Below, piece after piece: positions 25,163 to 33,978 of a DNA stretch of 64,000 nt; position 1 is the stretch's first letter, and each line of letters begins with the position of its first letter. Source of the stretch: Streptomyces albireticuli (GTDB lineage Bacteria; Actinomycetota; Actinomycetes; Streptomycetales; Streptomycetaceae); contig NZ_JAJQQS010000005.1 in assembly GCF_021228125.1 (NCBI RefSeq), positions 186,001 through 250,000 on the forward strand, written 5' to 3'. The notes under the pieces were generated by a model. That model made no database searches. It was not told the DNA's origin and worked only from the letters and a program-made list of their open reading frames with translations. A program made the translations under genes and the position numbers.

Positions 25163-26281
25163 ATGAGCCTGACCCTGAGGACCATCAGCCGAGAGCAGCA
25201 TCTGGCATACATCCAGAGCCTGCCCGCGGCGAGTCACATGCAGGTTCCGGCATGGGCTGATGTCAAGGGCGAGTGGCGCTCGGAGAACCTGGGCTGGTTC
25301 GACAAGAACGGTCAGCTCGTCGGCGCGGGCCTGGTGCTCTACCGCCAGCTGCCCAAGATCAAGCGCTACCTCGCCTACCTGCCCGAGGGCCCGGTCATCA
25401 ACTGGTTCTCGCCGAACCTCGAGGACTGGCTGCGTCCGATGCTGGCGCACCTCAAGCAGCAGGGCGCCTTCTCGGTGAAGATGGGCCCGCCCGTCGTGAT
25501 CCGCCGCTGGGACGCCAACGCCATCAAGACCGGCATCGCCGACCCCGATGTGAAGCGCCTGCGCGACGTCGAGGCCACCCACATCGAGCCGCGCGCCTTC
25601 GAGGTCGCCGACCAGCTGCGCCGGATGGGCTGGCAGCAGGGCGAGGAGGAGGGCGCCGGCTTCGGCGACGTCCAGCCGCGCTACGTCTTCCAGGTGCCGC
25701 TGTCGAACCGCTCCCTGGAAGACGTCCACAAGGGCTTCAACCAGCTGTGGCGCCGCAACATCAAGAAGGCCGAGAAGGCCGGCGTCGAGGTCGTCCAGGG
25801 CGGCTACGAGGACCTGCCCACCTGGCAGCACCTCTACGAGATCACCGCCGAGCGCGACAAGTTCCGCCCGCGCCCGCTGAGCTACTTCCAGCGCATGTGG
25901 ACGGCCCTCAACACCGAGGACCCCAACCGGATGCGGCTGTACTTCGCCGTGCACGAGGGCGAGGCCGTGGCGGCCGCGACGATGCTGATCGTCGGCGGGC
26001 ACGTCTGGTACTCCTACGGCGCCTCGGCCAACCACAAGCGCGAGGTCCGCCCGTCGAACGCGATGCAGTGGCGGATGCTCCGCGACGCCTACGCGCTGGG
26101 CGCGAGCGTCTACGACCTGCGTGGCATCGGCGACTCCCTCGACGAGAGCGACCACCTCTTCGGTCTGATCCAGTTCAAGGTCGGCACGGGCGGGCAGGCG
26201 GCGGAGTACCTCGGCGAGTGGGACTTCCCGCTCAACAAGCTCCTCCACAAGGCCCTCGACATGTACATGTCGCGCCGCTGA
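25163..26281 (+). CDS. femX: FemX-like peptidoglycan bridge peptidyltransferase
   Basis: 372 residues of the FemA/FemB/FemX family (two GNAT-like subdomains; LWRRNIKKAEKAGVEV and YSYGASANHKREVRPSNAMQW are typical). In Streptomyces this enzyme adds the glycine of the peptidoglycan cross-bridge to the stem peptide of lipid II, using Gly-tRNA, on the inner membrane face. It precedes an alanine racemase-like gene (109-bp gap) in the same direction, and other wall genes follow, so the context supports a cell-wall role. The symbol follows the S. coelicolor naming. Confidence 0.9.
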   Translation: MSLTLRTISREQHLAYIQSLPAASHMQVPAWADVKGEWRSENLGWFDKNGQLVGAGLVLYRQLPKIKRYLAYLPEGPVINWFSPNLEDWLRPMLAHLKQQGAFSVKMGPPVVIRRWDANAIKTGIADPDVKRLRDVEATHIEPRAFEVADQLRRMGWQQGEEEGAGFGDVQPRYVFQVPLSNRSLEDVHKGFNQLWRRNIKKAEKAGVEVVQGGYEDLPTWQHLYEITAERDKFRPRPLSYFQRMWTALNTEDPNRMRLYFAVHEGEAVAAATMLIVGGHVWYSYGASANHKREVRPSNAMQWRMLRDAYALGASVYDLRGIGDSLDESDHLFGLIQFKVGTGGQAAEYLGEWDFPLNKLLHKALDMYMSRR

Positions 26282-26389
26282 CCCTTCCGCACGGCCGGCC
26301 GCGCGCCGGCCCGTACGGCCACGAAGCAATGCCGCGAGGCATACGAACACGTCACCCAGCAGGCACAGGGAAAGGTTCCGGGACCGGCC

Positions 26390-27421
26390 ATGGCGCTCAC
26401 GCTCTACGTCGACACCGCGCGTTGGCGGGCACACCAGCAGAGCATCCTCCAGCAGTTCCCCGGGATCGTCCCGGTCTGCAAGGGCAACGGCTACGGCTTC
26501 GGCCATGAGCGGCTGTCCGACGAGGCCGCCCGCTTCGGCTCGGACATCCTCGCCGTCGGCACCACCTACGAAGCGGCCCGGATCAAGGACTTCTTCAGCG
26601 GCGACCTGCTGGTGCTCACCCCGTTCCGGCTGGGCGAGGAGCCGGTGCCGCTGCCCGACCGGGCCATCCGCTCGGTCTCCTCGGTCGAGGGCGTGCGCGG
26701 CCTGGTCGGCGCGCGGGTCGTGGTCGAGGTCATGAGCAGCATGAAGCGGCACGGCATCAGCGAGGAGGACCTCCCCAAGCTGCACGCCGCCATCGAGGAC
26801 GTGCGCCTGGAGGGCTTCGCGATCCACCTGCCGCTGGACCGTACGGACGGCTCCACCGCCGTCCAGGAGGTCACCGACTGGATGGAGCGGCTGCGCAACG
26901 CCCGGCTGCCGCTGCACACGATGTTCGTCAGCCACCTGCGCTCCGACGAACTGGCCCAGCTCCAGCAGCAGTTCCCGCAGACCCGCTTCCGGGCCCGGAT
27001 CGGCACCCGGCTGTGGCTCGGCGACCACGACGCCACCCAGTACCGCGGGGCCGTCCTGGACGTGACCCGCGTCGCCAAGGGCGACCGCTTCGGCTACCGG
27101 CAGCAGAAGGCCGCGGGCGACGGCTACCTCGTGGTCGTGGCGGGCGGCACCTCGCACGGCGTGGGCCTGGAGGCGCCGAAGGCGCTGCACGGGATGATGC
27201 CGCGCGCCAAGGGCGTCGCCCGCGCCGGCCTCGCGACCATGAACCGCAACCTCTCGCCCTTCGTCTGGGCGGGCAAGCAGCGCTGGTTCGCGGAGCCGCC
27301 GCACATGCAGGTCTCGATCCTCTTCGTGCCGGGCGAGGTCGCCCCGCCCCAGGTCGGCGACGAGCTGGTGGCCCACCTGCGGAACACCACCACTCAGTTC
27401 GACCGTCTGCTCGACCACTGA
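26390..27421 (+). CDS. Alanine racemase N-terminal-like PLP protein
   Basis: 343 residues. The N-terminal barrel of alanine racemase is recognisable, with the PLP lysine in PVCKGNGYGFGHERLSD (K31), and MFVSHLRSDE further on. The C-terminal half is not a clear racemase domain, so it may be a divergent amino-acid racemase or PLP-binding protein rather than the housekeeping Alr. Its place directly after femX suggests a part in cell-wall amino-acid supply. It converges on the GT87 gene with a 33-bp gap. Confidence 0.85.
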   Translation: MALTLYVDTARWRAHQQSILQQFPGIVPVCKGNGYGFGHERLSDEAARFGSDILAVGTTYEAARIKDFFSGDLLVLTPFRLGEEPVPLPDRAIRSVSSVEGVRGLVGARVVVEVMSSMKRHGISEEDLPKLHAAIEDVRLEGFAIHLPLDRTDGSTAVQEVTDWMERLRNARLPLHTMFVSHLRSDELAQLQQQFPQTRFRARIGTRLWLGDHDATQYRGAVLDVTRVAKGDRFGYRQQKAAGDGYLVVVAGGTSHGVGLEAPKALHGMMPRAKGVARAGLATMNRNLSPFVWAGKQRWFAEPPHMQVSILFVPGEVAPPQVGDELVAHLRNTTTQFDRLLDH

Positions 27422-27454
27422 CCCACCCCCTTCGGGTACGGGGCCGGAGAGCCG

Positions 27455-28960
27455 CTACGACAGCGTGCTGCTCCCGGTCCCCCGACGGACACCTGTGCCG
27501 GCGGAGTGTTCCGCGTGCCGGGCCCGGCGCGCGGAACCGAGGACGACTATGTCCGGGGCCCCGTCCAGGACGCCGCCCGAGGGGTCGTCGGAGCCGTCGC
27601 GCCGGATGACGTCGCGCTCCGGCAGGAGGATGTCGCGGACGACGACCGCGCACAGATACAGCGTCCCCAGCAGATGCAGGGCGATGGCCAGTTGATAGCC
27701 CTCCACGGGCAGGCCCTGGTGTTTGTCACCGCTTCCGGTGTAGGCCAGGTAGGACCAGATGCCGAGGAAGTACATCACCTCGCACGCCTGCCACACGAGG
27801 AAGTCGCGCCACTTGGGCCGGGCCAGCACGGCGAGCGGGATCAGCCACAGCACGTACTGCGGTGAATAGACCTTGTTGGTGAGGATGAACAGCGCCACCA
27901 CCAGGAAGGCCAGCTGGGCGAAGCGCGGGCGCCTCGGGGCGTAGAGCCCCAGGGCGCCGATGGCCAGACAGCCCAGGATCATCAGCAGCGTCACATAGGT
28001 GTTGGCGTTCTCCAGCGGATTACCGGTGCGCTGCGAGATCAGGAGCCAGACCGAGCCGAAGTCGATCGGGCGTTCCTGGCTGAAGGTGTAGAACTTCGCC
28101 CAGCCCTCGCGGATGTGGAAGCCCGTCGCGTTATGCGTGATCATGACGGGGAGGTTCACGACCAGCCAGGCGGCGACGGCGCCCAGGGTGGCGTCACGGA
28201 AGGCCCTGAGGCGTCCGGCCCGCAGGCAGAGGATGAACAGCGGCCCCAGCAGGAGCACCGGATAGAGCTTCGCCGCGGCCGCCAGCCCGATCAGGACACC
28301 CGCCACGACGGGCCGCTCGCGGGACCACATGAGCATCGCGAGGGCGGTGAGGGCGACCGCCAGAAGGTCCCAGTTGACCGTGGCCGTCAGGGCGAGCGCC
28401 GGGGCCAGGGCGACCAGCAGGCCGTCCCAGGGGCGGCGCCGGTGCGTACGGGCGGCGCAGACGGCGACGACCGCCGCGCAGGCCATCAGCATCCCGGCGT
28501 TGACCAGCCAGTTGAGCTGCTCGCGGTGCTGGAGCGTCCCGCCGCCGAGGGTGAGCCGGGCCGCGACCTCCATGAACAGGCCGGTGAGGACCGGATACTC
28601 CAGATACTCCATCCCGCCGGACAGCTCCTGCGGGATCCGGTCGAAGTACGGGATCAGGCCCGCGTCGAAGCCGCGCCCGCTGTAGAGGTGCGGGATGTCG
28701 GAGTAGCAGGCGTGGGTGTACTGCGTGGTGGCGCCGAAGAACCAGCCGTACTCGTAGCAGGGGAGCTTCTGCACCATGCCGAGCGCGAACATCCCCAGGG
28801 CGACGAGCGCGATCACCCGGACCGGTGTCCACCAGCCCGCGCCGGGCAGGGCGCGCCGGCCCACGGGCCCGCCGATGAGCTCACTGCCGGCGGCGGCCAC
28901 CTCGTCCTCGACGGTGGGCCGTACAAGCTGGTCGTCCCGGGCGCTCCTCATGCCGACCAT
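27455..28960 (-). CDS. GT87-like polytopic membrane glycosyltransferase
   Basis: 501 residues with at least nine hydrophobic helices. Features typical of GT-C/GT87 (DUF2029) proteins are present: an extracytoplasmic loop with SGRGFDAGLIPYFDRIP, and EYLEYPVLTGLFMEVAARL, where acidic residues may be catalytic. Mycobacterial relatives add mannose or arabinose from polyprenyl-phosphate donors to envelope glycans; the product here is unknown. It lies 125 bp downstream of the penicillin-binding protein gene in the same direction, so the two may be co-transcribed. The last ~50 residues are polar. Confidence 0.85.
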   Translation of the reverse strand: MVGMRSARDDQLVRPTVEDEVAAAGSELIGGPVGRRALPGAGWWTPVRVIALVALGMFALGMVQKLPCYEYGWFFGATTQYTHACYSDIPHLYSGRGFDAGLIPYFDRIPQELSGGMEYLEYPVLTGLFMEVAARLTLGGGTLQHREQLNWLVNAGMLMACAAVVAVCAARTHRRRPWDGLLVALAPALALTATVNWDLLAVALTALAMLMWSRERPVVAGVLIGLAAAAKLYPVLLLGPLFILCLRAGRLRAFRDATLGAVAAWLVVNLPVMITHNATGFHIREGWAKFYTFSQERPIDFGSVWLLISQRTGNPLENANTYVTLLMILGCLAIGALGLYAPRRPRFAQLAFLVVALFILTNKVYSPQYVLWLIPLAVLARPKWRDFLVWQACEVMYFLGIWSYLAYTGSGDKHQGLPVEGYQLAIALHLLGTLYLCAVVVRDILLPERDVIRRDGSDDPSGGVLDGAPDIVVLGSARRARHAEHSAGTGVRRGTGSSTLS

Positions 28961-28992
28961 CCTGCCGTACCCGCCCAGGGCCCGTCGGAGCC

Positions 28993-29001
28993 TGTGGATA
29001 A
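28993..29001 (-). promoter_or_regulatory. Isolated perfect DnaA box
   Basis: TGTGGATAA, the complement of TTATCCACA, in the gap between the PBP and GT87 genes. A chance 9-mer is possible, but it lies about 27 kb from oriC, where DnaA boxes are enriched. Confidence 0.45.
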
Positions 29002-29085
29002 CTTCGAGGGCCGCCTCACGCGAACGCGGGACGGCCCTCGGGTCGGATGGCTCAGGCGGTGGCCAGGGCCCGGTGTCTCAGCAGG

Positions 29086-31716
29086 TCAGTCGCGCATCCC
29101 GCCGAACAGTCCACCGCCGCCGGGGCGGCCGCGGCTCTGCTCGGGCGACGGCGAGGTGCCCGGATCGCCGCCCGGACCGCCGACGCCGCCCGGATCGCCC
29201 GACGTACCGGGTTCACCGGGACCGCCGTTGTCGCCCTGGTGGCATCGCCGGTCGAACGGCAGGCAGACCTTGCTCGGCTTCGGGCTGGGCGAGGCCGGCT
29301 TGGACGGCGACGCGGACGGGGACTTCGACGGCGAGGCCGACGGGGCCGTGGACGGCACCGCGCTGGGGGAGGGGCTGGCTCCGTCGCCGAAGACCTTCTC
29401 GCCGATGGGTTCGGCCCGCTCGAACTGCTCGATCGGCCGGCCCTTGAGCGCCTTGCCCATGTAGTCGGCCCAGATCTCGGCCGGGAAGGACGCGCCGTGG
29501 ATGGTCGTCTGGCCGCCCACGCCGCGCATGGAGAGGAACTCCTGCTTCTTGGCGTTGGGGTCGACCCGGTACATGCCGACCGCGGTCGACAGCTGCGGGG
29601 TGTAGCCCGCGAACCAGGCGGAGCGGTTGCCGTCGGTCGTACCCGTCTTGCCCGCGGCCGGGCGGTCACCGAGCTTCGCCGAGGTGCCCGTACCGGCCTC
29701 CACCACGGTCTTCAGCACATCGGTGACGTTGTTGGCCACCCGCGGCGAGAAGGCGAGCTTGCTCGACGCCTCGTGGACGTAGGCGGGCTTGCCGTCCTTC
29801 TCGACCTTCTCGACGGAGTACGGGTCCATCTGCTTGCCGCTGGCCGCGAAGGTCGCGTACGCGCCGGCCAGCCGGATCGCGCTGGGCGCCGATGTGCCGA
29901 GCGAGAAGGTGGGGGTCGTCGCGGCGAGCTGGTCCTTGTCCAGGCCGGCCGCGAGCGCGGCCTCCTTGACCTTGTCGGTGCCGACGTCCATGCCGAGCTG
30001 GATGAAGGGGGTGTTCACCGAGAACTGCATGGCGGTCCGGAGCGTGACGAGGCCACGGTCCTCGTCACCATCGTTGACCTGGCGCCATTCGCTGCCGCTC
30101 GGGTCGTGCCAGACCGAGCCGTTGTAATTGCGGAGCGTCAGCTTGTTGTTGCCGTTGTAGACGCTGTCCGGGGAGACCAGCGTGCGCTGGCTGTCGCTCT
30201 GCGTCGCGCCGAGGCCCGGATCCCGCTTGCCGTGCGTCATGGCGGCGGCGAGCACGAACGGCTTGAAGGTCGAGCCCACCTGCACACCGGTGTAGTCGGC
30301 GTTGTTGGTGTAGTGCTCCAGGGCGTTCTCACCGCCGTAGATGGCGACGATCTTGCCCGTCTTCGGCTCCACGGAGGCGCCGCCGAACTGCACGAACTTG
30401 TCCTTCTCGCGCACGTCGGGCTTGATGTTGGCCTTCCGTACGTCCTCCACGGCCTTCGACAGGGCCTCGACCTTGTCGCGGTCGAAGGTGGTGTGGATCT
30501 GGTAGCCGCCCCGGTCCAGCTGGTTCTTGCTGATGGTGGAGTGGGCGACGATGTAGTTGTCGGCGAGGTCGGTGAGATAGCCGATCTGGCCGGCGCGGTT
30601 GGTCGCGGGCTTGGGCTTCTGCGGCTGCGGGAAGCCCTTCGCGACCCAGGTGTCGCGCTCCGCGGCCTTCAGGTGGCCGACCTCGACCTCACGGTCCAGG
30701 GTCCACTTCCAGCGGTCCATGGAGCGCTTGGTGTTCTTCTCCGGCGTGGCCGCCGGGCCCTGACCGCCGTAGGGGTCGTACAGGTTGGGACCGTTCAGCG
30801 TCGCCGCGAGGTAGGCGCTCTCGCTGGCCGTCAGCTGGGTGCAGTCCTTGTCGTAGTACGCCCGCGCCGCGGCCTGGATGCCGTAGGCGCCGCGGCCGTA
30901 GTAGGCGGTGTTGAGGTAGCCGGCGAGGATGTCGTCCTTGTCCTTGGTGGCCCCCACCTTTATGGAGATGAGCAGCTCGGTCGCCTTGCGCTTGAGCGTC
31001 TGCTCCTGGCTCAGGTAGGTGTTCTTCACGAACTGCTGGGTGATGGTCGAACCGCTCTGCGTCTCACCGCCCTGCGCCATCTTCACGACGGCGCGCGCGA
31101 TGCCCATCGGGTCCACGCCCCAGTCCTCGTAGAAGCTGGCGTTCTCGGCCGAGATCACCGCGTACTGCATCGACTTGGGAATCTTGGCGATCGGCACGAT
31201 CTGACGGTTCAGGGCGCCACCGCCGGCGACGACCATTTGCTTGCCGTCGGACCAGTAATAGACGTTCTTCTGGACCGCGGCGGCCTTCTGCTCGCTGGGC
31301 ACCTGGACCACGGCCAGGGCGACGCCCACCGTGCCGAGGATCAGCCCTATGAAGGTGAAGCACGCGCCGAGCACCAGCTTCCACGACGGCAGCCAGCGCT
31401 TCACGCCGTCCTTGCCCGCGCGCGGATAGTCGATGAAGCGCTTCTTACCGGGGCGCCCGCCGTCCCGGCGCCCTCTTCCTCCTCCGGACCCGGCGTCACC
31501 AGGGCGTCTGCGCCCGCCGGGCGCGCTCCGCTGGGCGCCCCTGCGGGCTCCGGCCCGGCCTCCGTACTGGTCGCCTCCGCCGGGCGGCGGTGTGGCGGAA
31601 CTGCTGGGCGGTGCGGCACGGCGGCCGGACGTCGGCTGCTGGGCCGCGCGCCTGGCCGCGGCTCGACCGCCGCCGCCCTGAGGCTGCGGCGGCGGCTTGC
31701 GGCGGTGCTCGCTCAT
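29086..31716 (-). CDS. Bifunctional penicillin-binding protein, class A
   Basis: 876 residues. A basic, Pro/Gly-rich cytosolic tail (1-110), one transmembrane helix (113-136), a GT51 glycosyltransferase domain with catalytic E191 in AENASFYEDWG and SGSTITQQFVKN, then a transpeptidase with S482-T-F-K485, S566-V-N568 and K690-T-G692. A Ser/Pro/Lys-rich C-terminus follows, with a final Gly-rich tail. It polymerises glycan strands and cross-links them outside the membrane and is a beta-lactam target. ATG 31716 has GGAG upstream; 36 earlier in-frame codons are rejected as low-complexity. It fits the wall-gene cluster. Confidence 0.95.
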   Translation of the reverse strand: MSEHRRKPPPQPQGGGGRAAARRAAQQPTSGRRAAPPSSSATPPPGGGDQYGGRAGARRGAQRSAPGGRRRPGDAGSGGGRGRRDGGRPGKKRFIDYPRAGKDGVKRWLPSWKLVLGACFTFIGLILGTVGVALAVVQVPSEQKAAAVQKNVYYWSDGKQMVVAGGGALNRQIVPIAKIPKSMQYAVISAENASFYEDWGVDPMGIARAVVKMAQGGETQSGSTITQQFVKNTYLSQEQTLKRKATELLISIKVGATKDKDDILAGYLNTAYYGRGAYGIQAAARAYYDKDCTQLTASESAYLAATLNGPNLYDPYGGQGPAATPEKNTKRSMDRWKWTLDREVEVGHLKAAERDTWVAKGFPQPQKPKPATNRAGQIGYLTDLADNYIVAHSTISKNQLDRGGYQIHTTFDRDKVEALSKAVEDVRKANIKPDVREKDKFVQFGGASVEPKTGKIVAIYGGENALEHYTNNADYTGVQVGSTFKPFVLAAAMTHGKRDPGLGATQSDSQRTLVSPDSVYNGNNKLTLRNYNGSVWHDPSGSEWRQVNDGDEDRGLVTLRTAMQFSVNTPFIQLGMDVGTDKVKEAALAAGLDKDQLAATTPTFSLGTSAPSAIRLAGAYATFAASGKQMDPYSVEKVEKDGKPAYVHEASSKLAFSPRVANNVTDVLKTVVEAGTGTSAKLGDRPAAGKTGTTDGNRSAWFAGYTPQLSTAVGMYRVDPNAKKQEFLSMRGVGGQTTIHGASFPAEIWADYMGKALKGRPIEQFERAEPIGEKVFGDGASPSPSAVPSTAPSASPSKSPSASPSKPASPSPKPSKVCLPFDRRCHQGDNGGPGEPGTSGDPGGVGGPGGDPGTSPSPEQSRGRPGGGGLFGGMRD

Positions 31717-32015
31717 CGAACGACTACTCCTAGGGCAGGCGCTATCGCCTGGAAGCGGCAGGTGGCTTGCGTTCCCCCCGATGCGCTGTCCGGTTGCCCC
31801 CCTGAGCAACCGGGCGCACTGCATCCAGGACGAGGACGCCGAAAGGCGTCACTCGGTTCCCGGTGGTCTGCATGGCGCACAGACTACGCACGGCCAAATC
31901 CCGCCCACTGCGGATGTTCACTCCAATTCAGGCAGGTTGTGTCCCACGAATCGGTGATGTGACCTCGTTCACCGTGCCCCCTCTTGTCGCAACAGGGTGG
32001 TCGTTCTATCGTCTG
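31717..32015. other. PBP-PadR divergent intergenic region
   Basis: The 371-bp gap between the PBP start and the PadR start. Apart from the PadR palindrome at its right end (32016-32036), I see no clear repeat, hairpin or gene. It should carry both promoters. Confidence 0.4.
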
Positions 32016-32036
32016 GATGTATCGAGTCGATACATC
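32016..32036 (+). promoter_or_regulatory. Candidate PadR operator
   Basis: GATGTATCGA-G-TCGATACATC is a perfect 21-bp palindrome with one central base, 51 bp before the PadR start. It has the ATGT...ACAT ends usual for PadR sites, which supports autoregulation. Confidence 0.75.
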
Positions 32037-32087
32037 AGCTCGGCATAGCGCGGCATAGGGGACACTAGGGGCGAAGGAGGGCGACAT

Positions 32088-32756
32088 ATGAGCAGACGCT
32101 CCGGCATCCTCGAGTTCGCCGTTCTCGGGCTGCTCCGTGAGTCCCCGATGCACGGCTATGAACTGCGGAAACGCCTCAACACCTCGCTCGGGGTGTTCCG
32201 AGCGTTCAGCTACGGCAGCCTCTACCCCTGCCTCAAGACGCTCGTCGCCGGCGGTTACCTGATCGAGGAGCCCGGCAGCGCTCCGGAGGACGCCCGCGCG
32301 GCGTCCCTCGCCGGACGCCGGGCCAAGATCGTCTACCGGCTGACGGCGGACGGCAAAGAGCACTTCGAGGAGTTGCTCGCCCACACCGGCCCGGACGCGT
32401 GGGAGGACGAACACTTCGCCGCCCGCTTCGCGTTCTTCGGGCAGACCTCGCGGGACGTACGGATGCGGGTGCTGGAAGGCCGCCGCAGCCGGCTGGAGGA
32501 GCGTCTGGAGAAGATGCGCGCCTCCCTGGCCCGTACCCGCGAGCGGTTGGACGACTACACCCTCGAACTCCAGCGCCATGGCATGGAGTCGGTGGAGCGC
32601 GAGGTCCGCTGGTTGAACGAGCTGATCGAGAGCGAGCGGACCGGGCGCGACATGCGCAAGGCCGCCGCACCGCAGGACACGTCAGGAGAAACGGGCGGCA
32701 CACCCCGGAACCGGGGTGGTTCCCGGACGGATCCGTCCGGCGACACCGCCAACTGA
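32088..32756 (+). CDS. PadR family transcriptional regulator
   Basis: 222 residues. The PadR winged helix is clear: ILEFAVLGLLRESPMHGYELRKRL at the N-terminus and a FSYGSLYPCLKTLVAGGYL recognition part. A coiled-coil-like helical domain at about 125-195 (EERLEKMRASLARTRERLDDY) follows. A strong 21-bp palindrome upstream suggests it represses itself. It lies 48 bp before inositol-phosphate synthase on the same strand, so both may form an operon; the neighbouring order is conserved in Streptomyces. Confidence 0.93.
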   Translation: MSRRSGILEFAVLGLLRESPMHGYELRKRLNTSLGVFRAFSYGSLYPCLKTLVAGGYLIEEPGSAPEDARAASLAGRRAKIVYRLTADGKEHFEELLAHTGPDAWEDEHFAARFAFFGQTSRDVRMRVLEGRRSRLEERLEKMRASLARTRERLDDYTLELQRHGMESVEREVRWLNELIESERTGRDMRKAAAPQDTSGETGGTPRNRGGSRTDPSGDTAN

Positions 32757-32804
32757 GCTCTGCACTCGCAGAGCTTCGTCGAGTACAAACAGGGAGCAAC
32801 CGGA

Positions 32805-33887
32805 ATGGGTTCGGTTCGCGTAGCCATCGTCGGCGTGGGCAACTGCGCCGCCTCGCTGGTGCAGGGCGTCGAGTACTACAAGGACGCCGACCCGAACGGC
32901 CGCGTGCCGGGTCTGATGCACGTGCAGTTCGGCGACTACCACGTGCGTGATGTGGAGTTCGTGGCAGCGTTCGACGTCGACGCGAAGAAGGTCGGCCTCG
33001 ACCTCGCCGACGCCATCGGTGCCAGCGAGAACAACACCATCAAGATCTGCGACGTGCCGTCGACCGGCGTCACCGTGCAGCGCGGCCACACCCACGACGG
33101 CCTGGGCAAGTACTACCGCCAGACCATCGAGGAGTCCACCGAGGCCCCCGTGGACGTCGTCCAGGTCCTCAAGGACAAGCAGGTCGACGTCCTGGTCTGC
33201 TACCTGCCGGTGGGTTCCGAGGACGCCGCCAAGTTCTACGCGCAGTGCGCCATCGACGCCAAGGTCGCGTTCGTCAACGCCCTCCCGGTCTTCATCGCCG
33301 GCACCAAGGAGTGGGCGGACAAGTTCACCGAGGCGGGCGTCCCGATCGTCGGCGACGACATCAAGTCGCAGGTCGGCGCCACCATCACGCACCGCGTGAT
33401 GGCCAAGCTGTTCGAGGACCGGGGCGTCATCCTGGACCGCACGATGCAGCTGAACGTCGGCGGCAACATGGACTTCAAGAACATGCTCGAGCGCGAGCGC
33501 CTGGAGTCCAAGAAGATCTCCAAGACGCAGGCCGTCACCTCCCAGATCCGCGACCGCGAGCTGGGCGAGGACAACGTCCACATCGGCCCGTCGGACTACG
33601 TGGCGTGGCTCGACGACCGCAAGTGGGCGTACGTGCGCCTCGAGGGCCGCGCGTTCGGCGACGTCCCGCTGAACCTGGAGTACAAGCTCGAGGTCTGGGA
33701 CTCCCCGAACTCCGCCGGTGTCATCATCGACGCCGTGCGCGCCGCGAAGATCGCCAAGGACCGCGGCATCGGTGGCCCGATCCTCTCCGCGTCCTCGTAC
33801 TTCATGAAGTCGCCGCCGGTGCAGTACTTCGACGACGAGGCCCGTGAGAACGTCGAGAAGTTCATCAAGGGCGAGGTCGAGCGCTGA
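32805..33887 (+). CDS. ino1: Inositol-3-phosphate synthase
   Basis: 360 residues, the normal size of the actinobacterial enzyme. The NAD-binding motif is [13 protein letters not shown] at the N-terminus, and conserved blocks [15 protein letters not shown] and [15 protein letters not shown] follow. It turns glucose-6-phosphate into inositol-3-phosphate, the first step to inositol lipids and mycothiol, which supplies thiol redox buffering together with the thioredoxin genes nearby. ATG 32805 has GGGAGCAACC upstream. A terminator hairpin follows at 33926-33954. Confidence 0.97.
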   Translation: MGSVRVAIVGVGNCAASLVQGVEYYKDADPNGRVPGLMHVQFGDYHVRDVEFVAAFDVDAKKVGLDLADAIGASENNTIKICDVPSTGVTVQRGHTHDGLGKYYRQTIEESTEAPVDVVQVLKDKQVDVLVCYLPVGSEDAAKFYAQCAIDAKVAFVNALPVFIAGTKEWADKFTEAGVPIVGDDIKSQVGATITHRVMAKLFEDRGVILDRTMQLNVGGNMDFKNMLERERLESKKISKTQAVTSQIRDRELGEDNVHIGPSDYVAWLDDRKWAYVRLEGRAFGDVPLNLEYKLEVWDSPNSAGVIIDAVRAAKIAKDRGIGGPILSASSYFMKSPPVQYFDDEARENVEKFIKGEVER

Positions 33888-33925
33888 GCGGAACCCTTCT
33901 AGGGTGATGTACAGAGCTTGATCGT

Positions 33926-33954
33926 GGGCCCCCGGGTTGTCCGCCCGGGGGCCC
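33926..33954 (+). terminator. Terminator after inositol-phosphate synthase gene
   Basis: GGGCCCCCGGG (33926-33936) pairs perfectly with CCCGGGGGCCC (33944-33954), a 7-nt loop, 38 bp past the stop. Confidence 0.8.
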
Positions 33955-33978
33955 TCGCGTTGTGTGAGGCTGGGCGGC

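Noticed and set aside
24440..27418. Minus-strand frame of about 990 codons opposite femX and the racemase-like gene
   Set aside because: It runs antisense to two genes with clear families and overlaps the rpsF start.
29047..31962. Plus-strand frame of about 970 codons opposite the PBP gene
   Set aside because: It is the antisense image of a gene with intact catalytic motifs.
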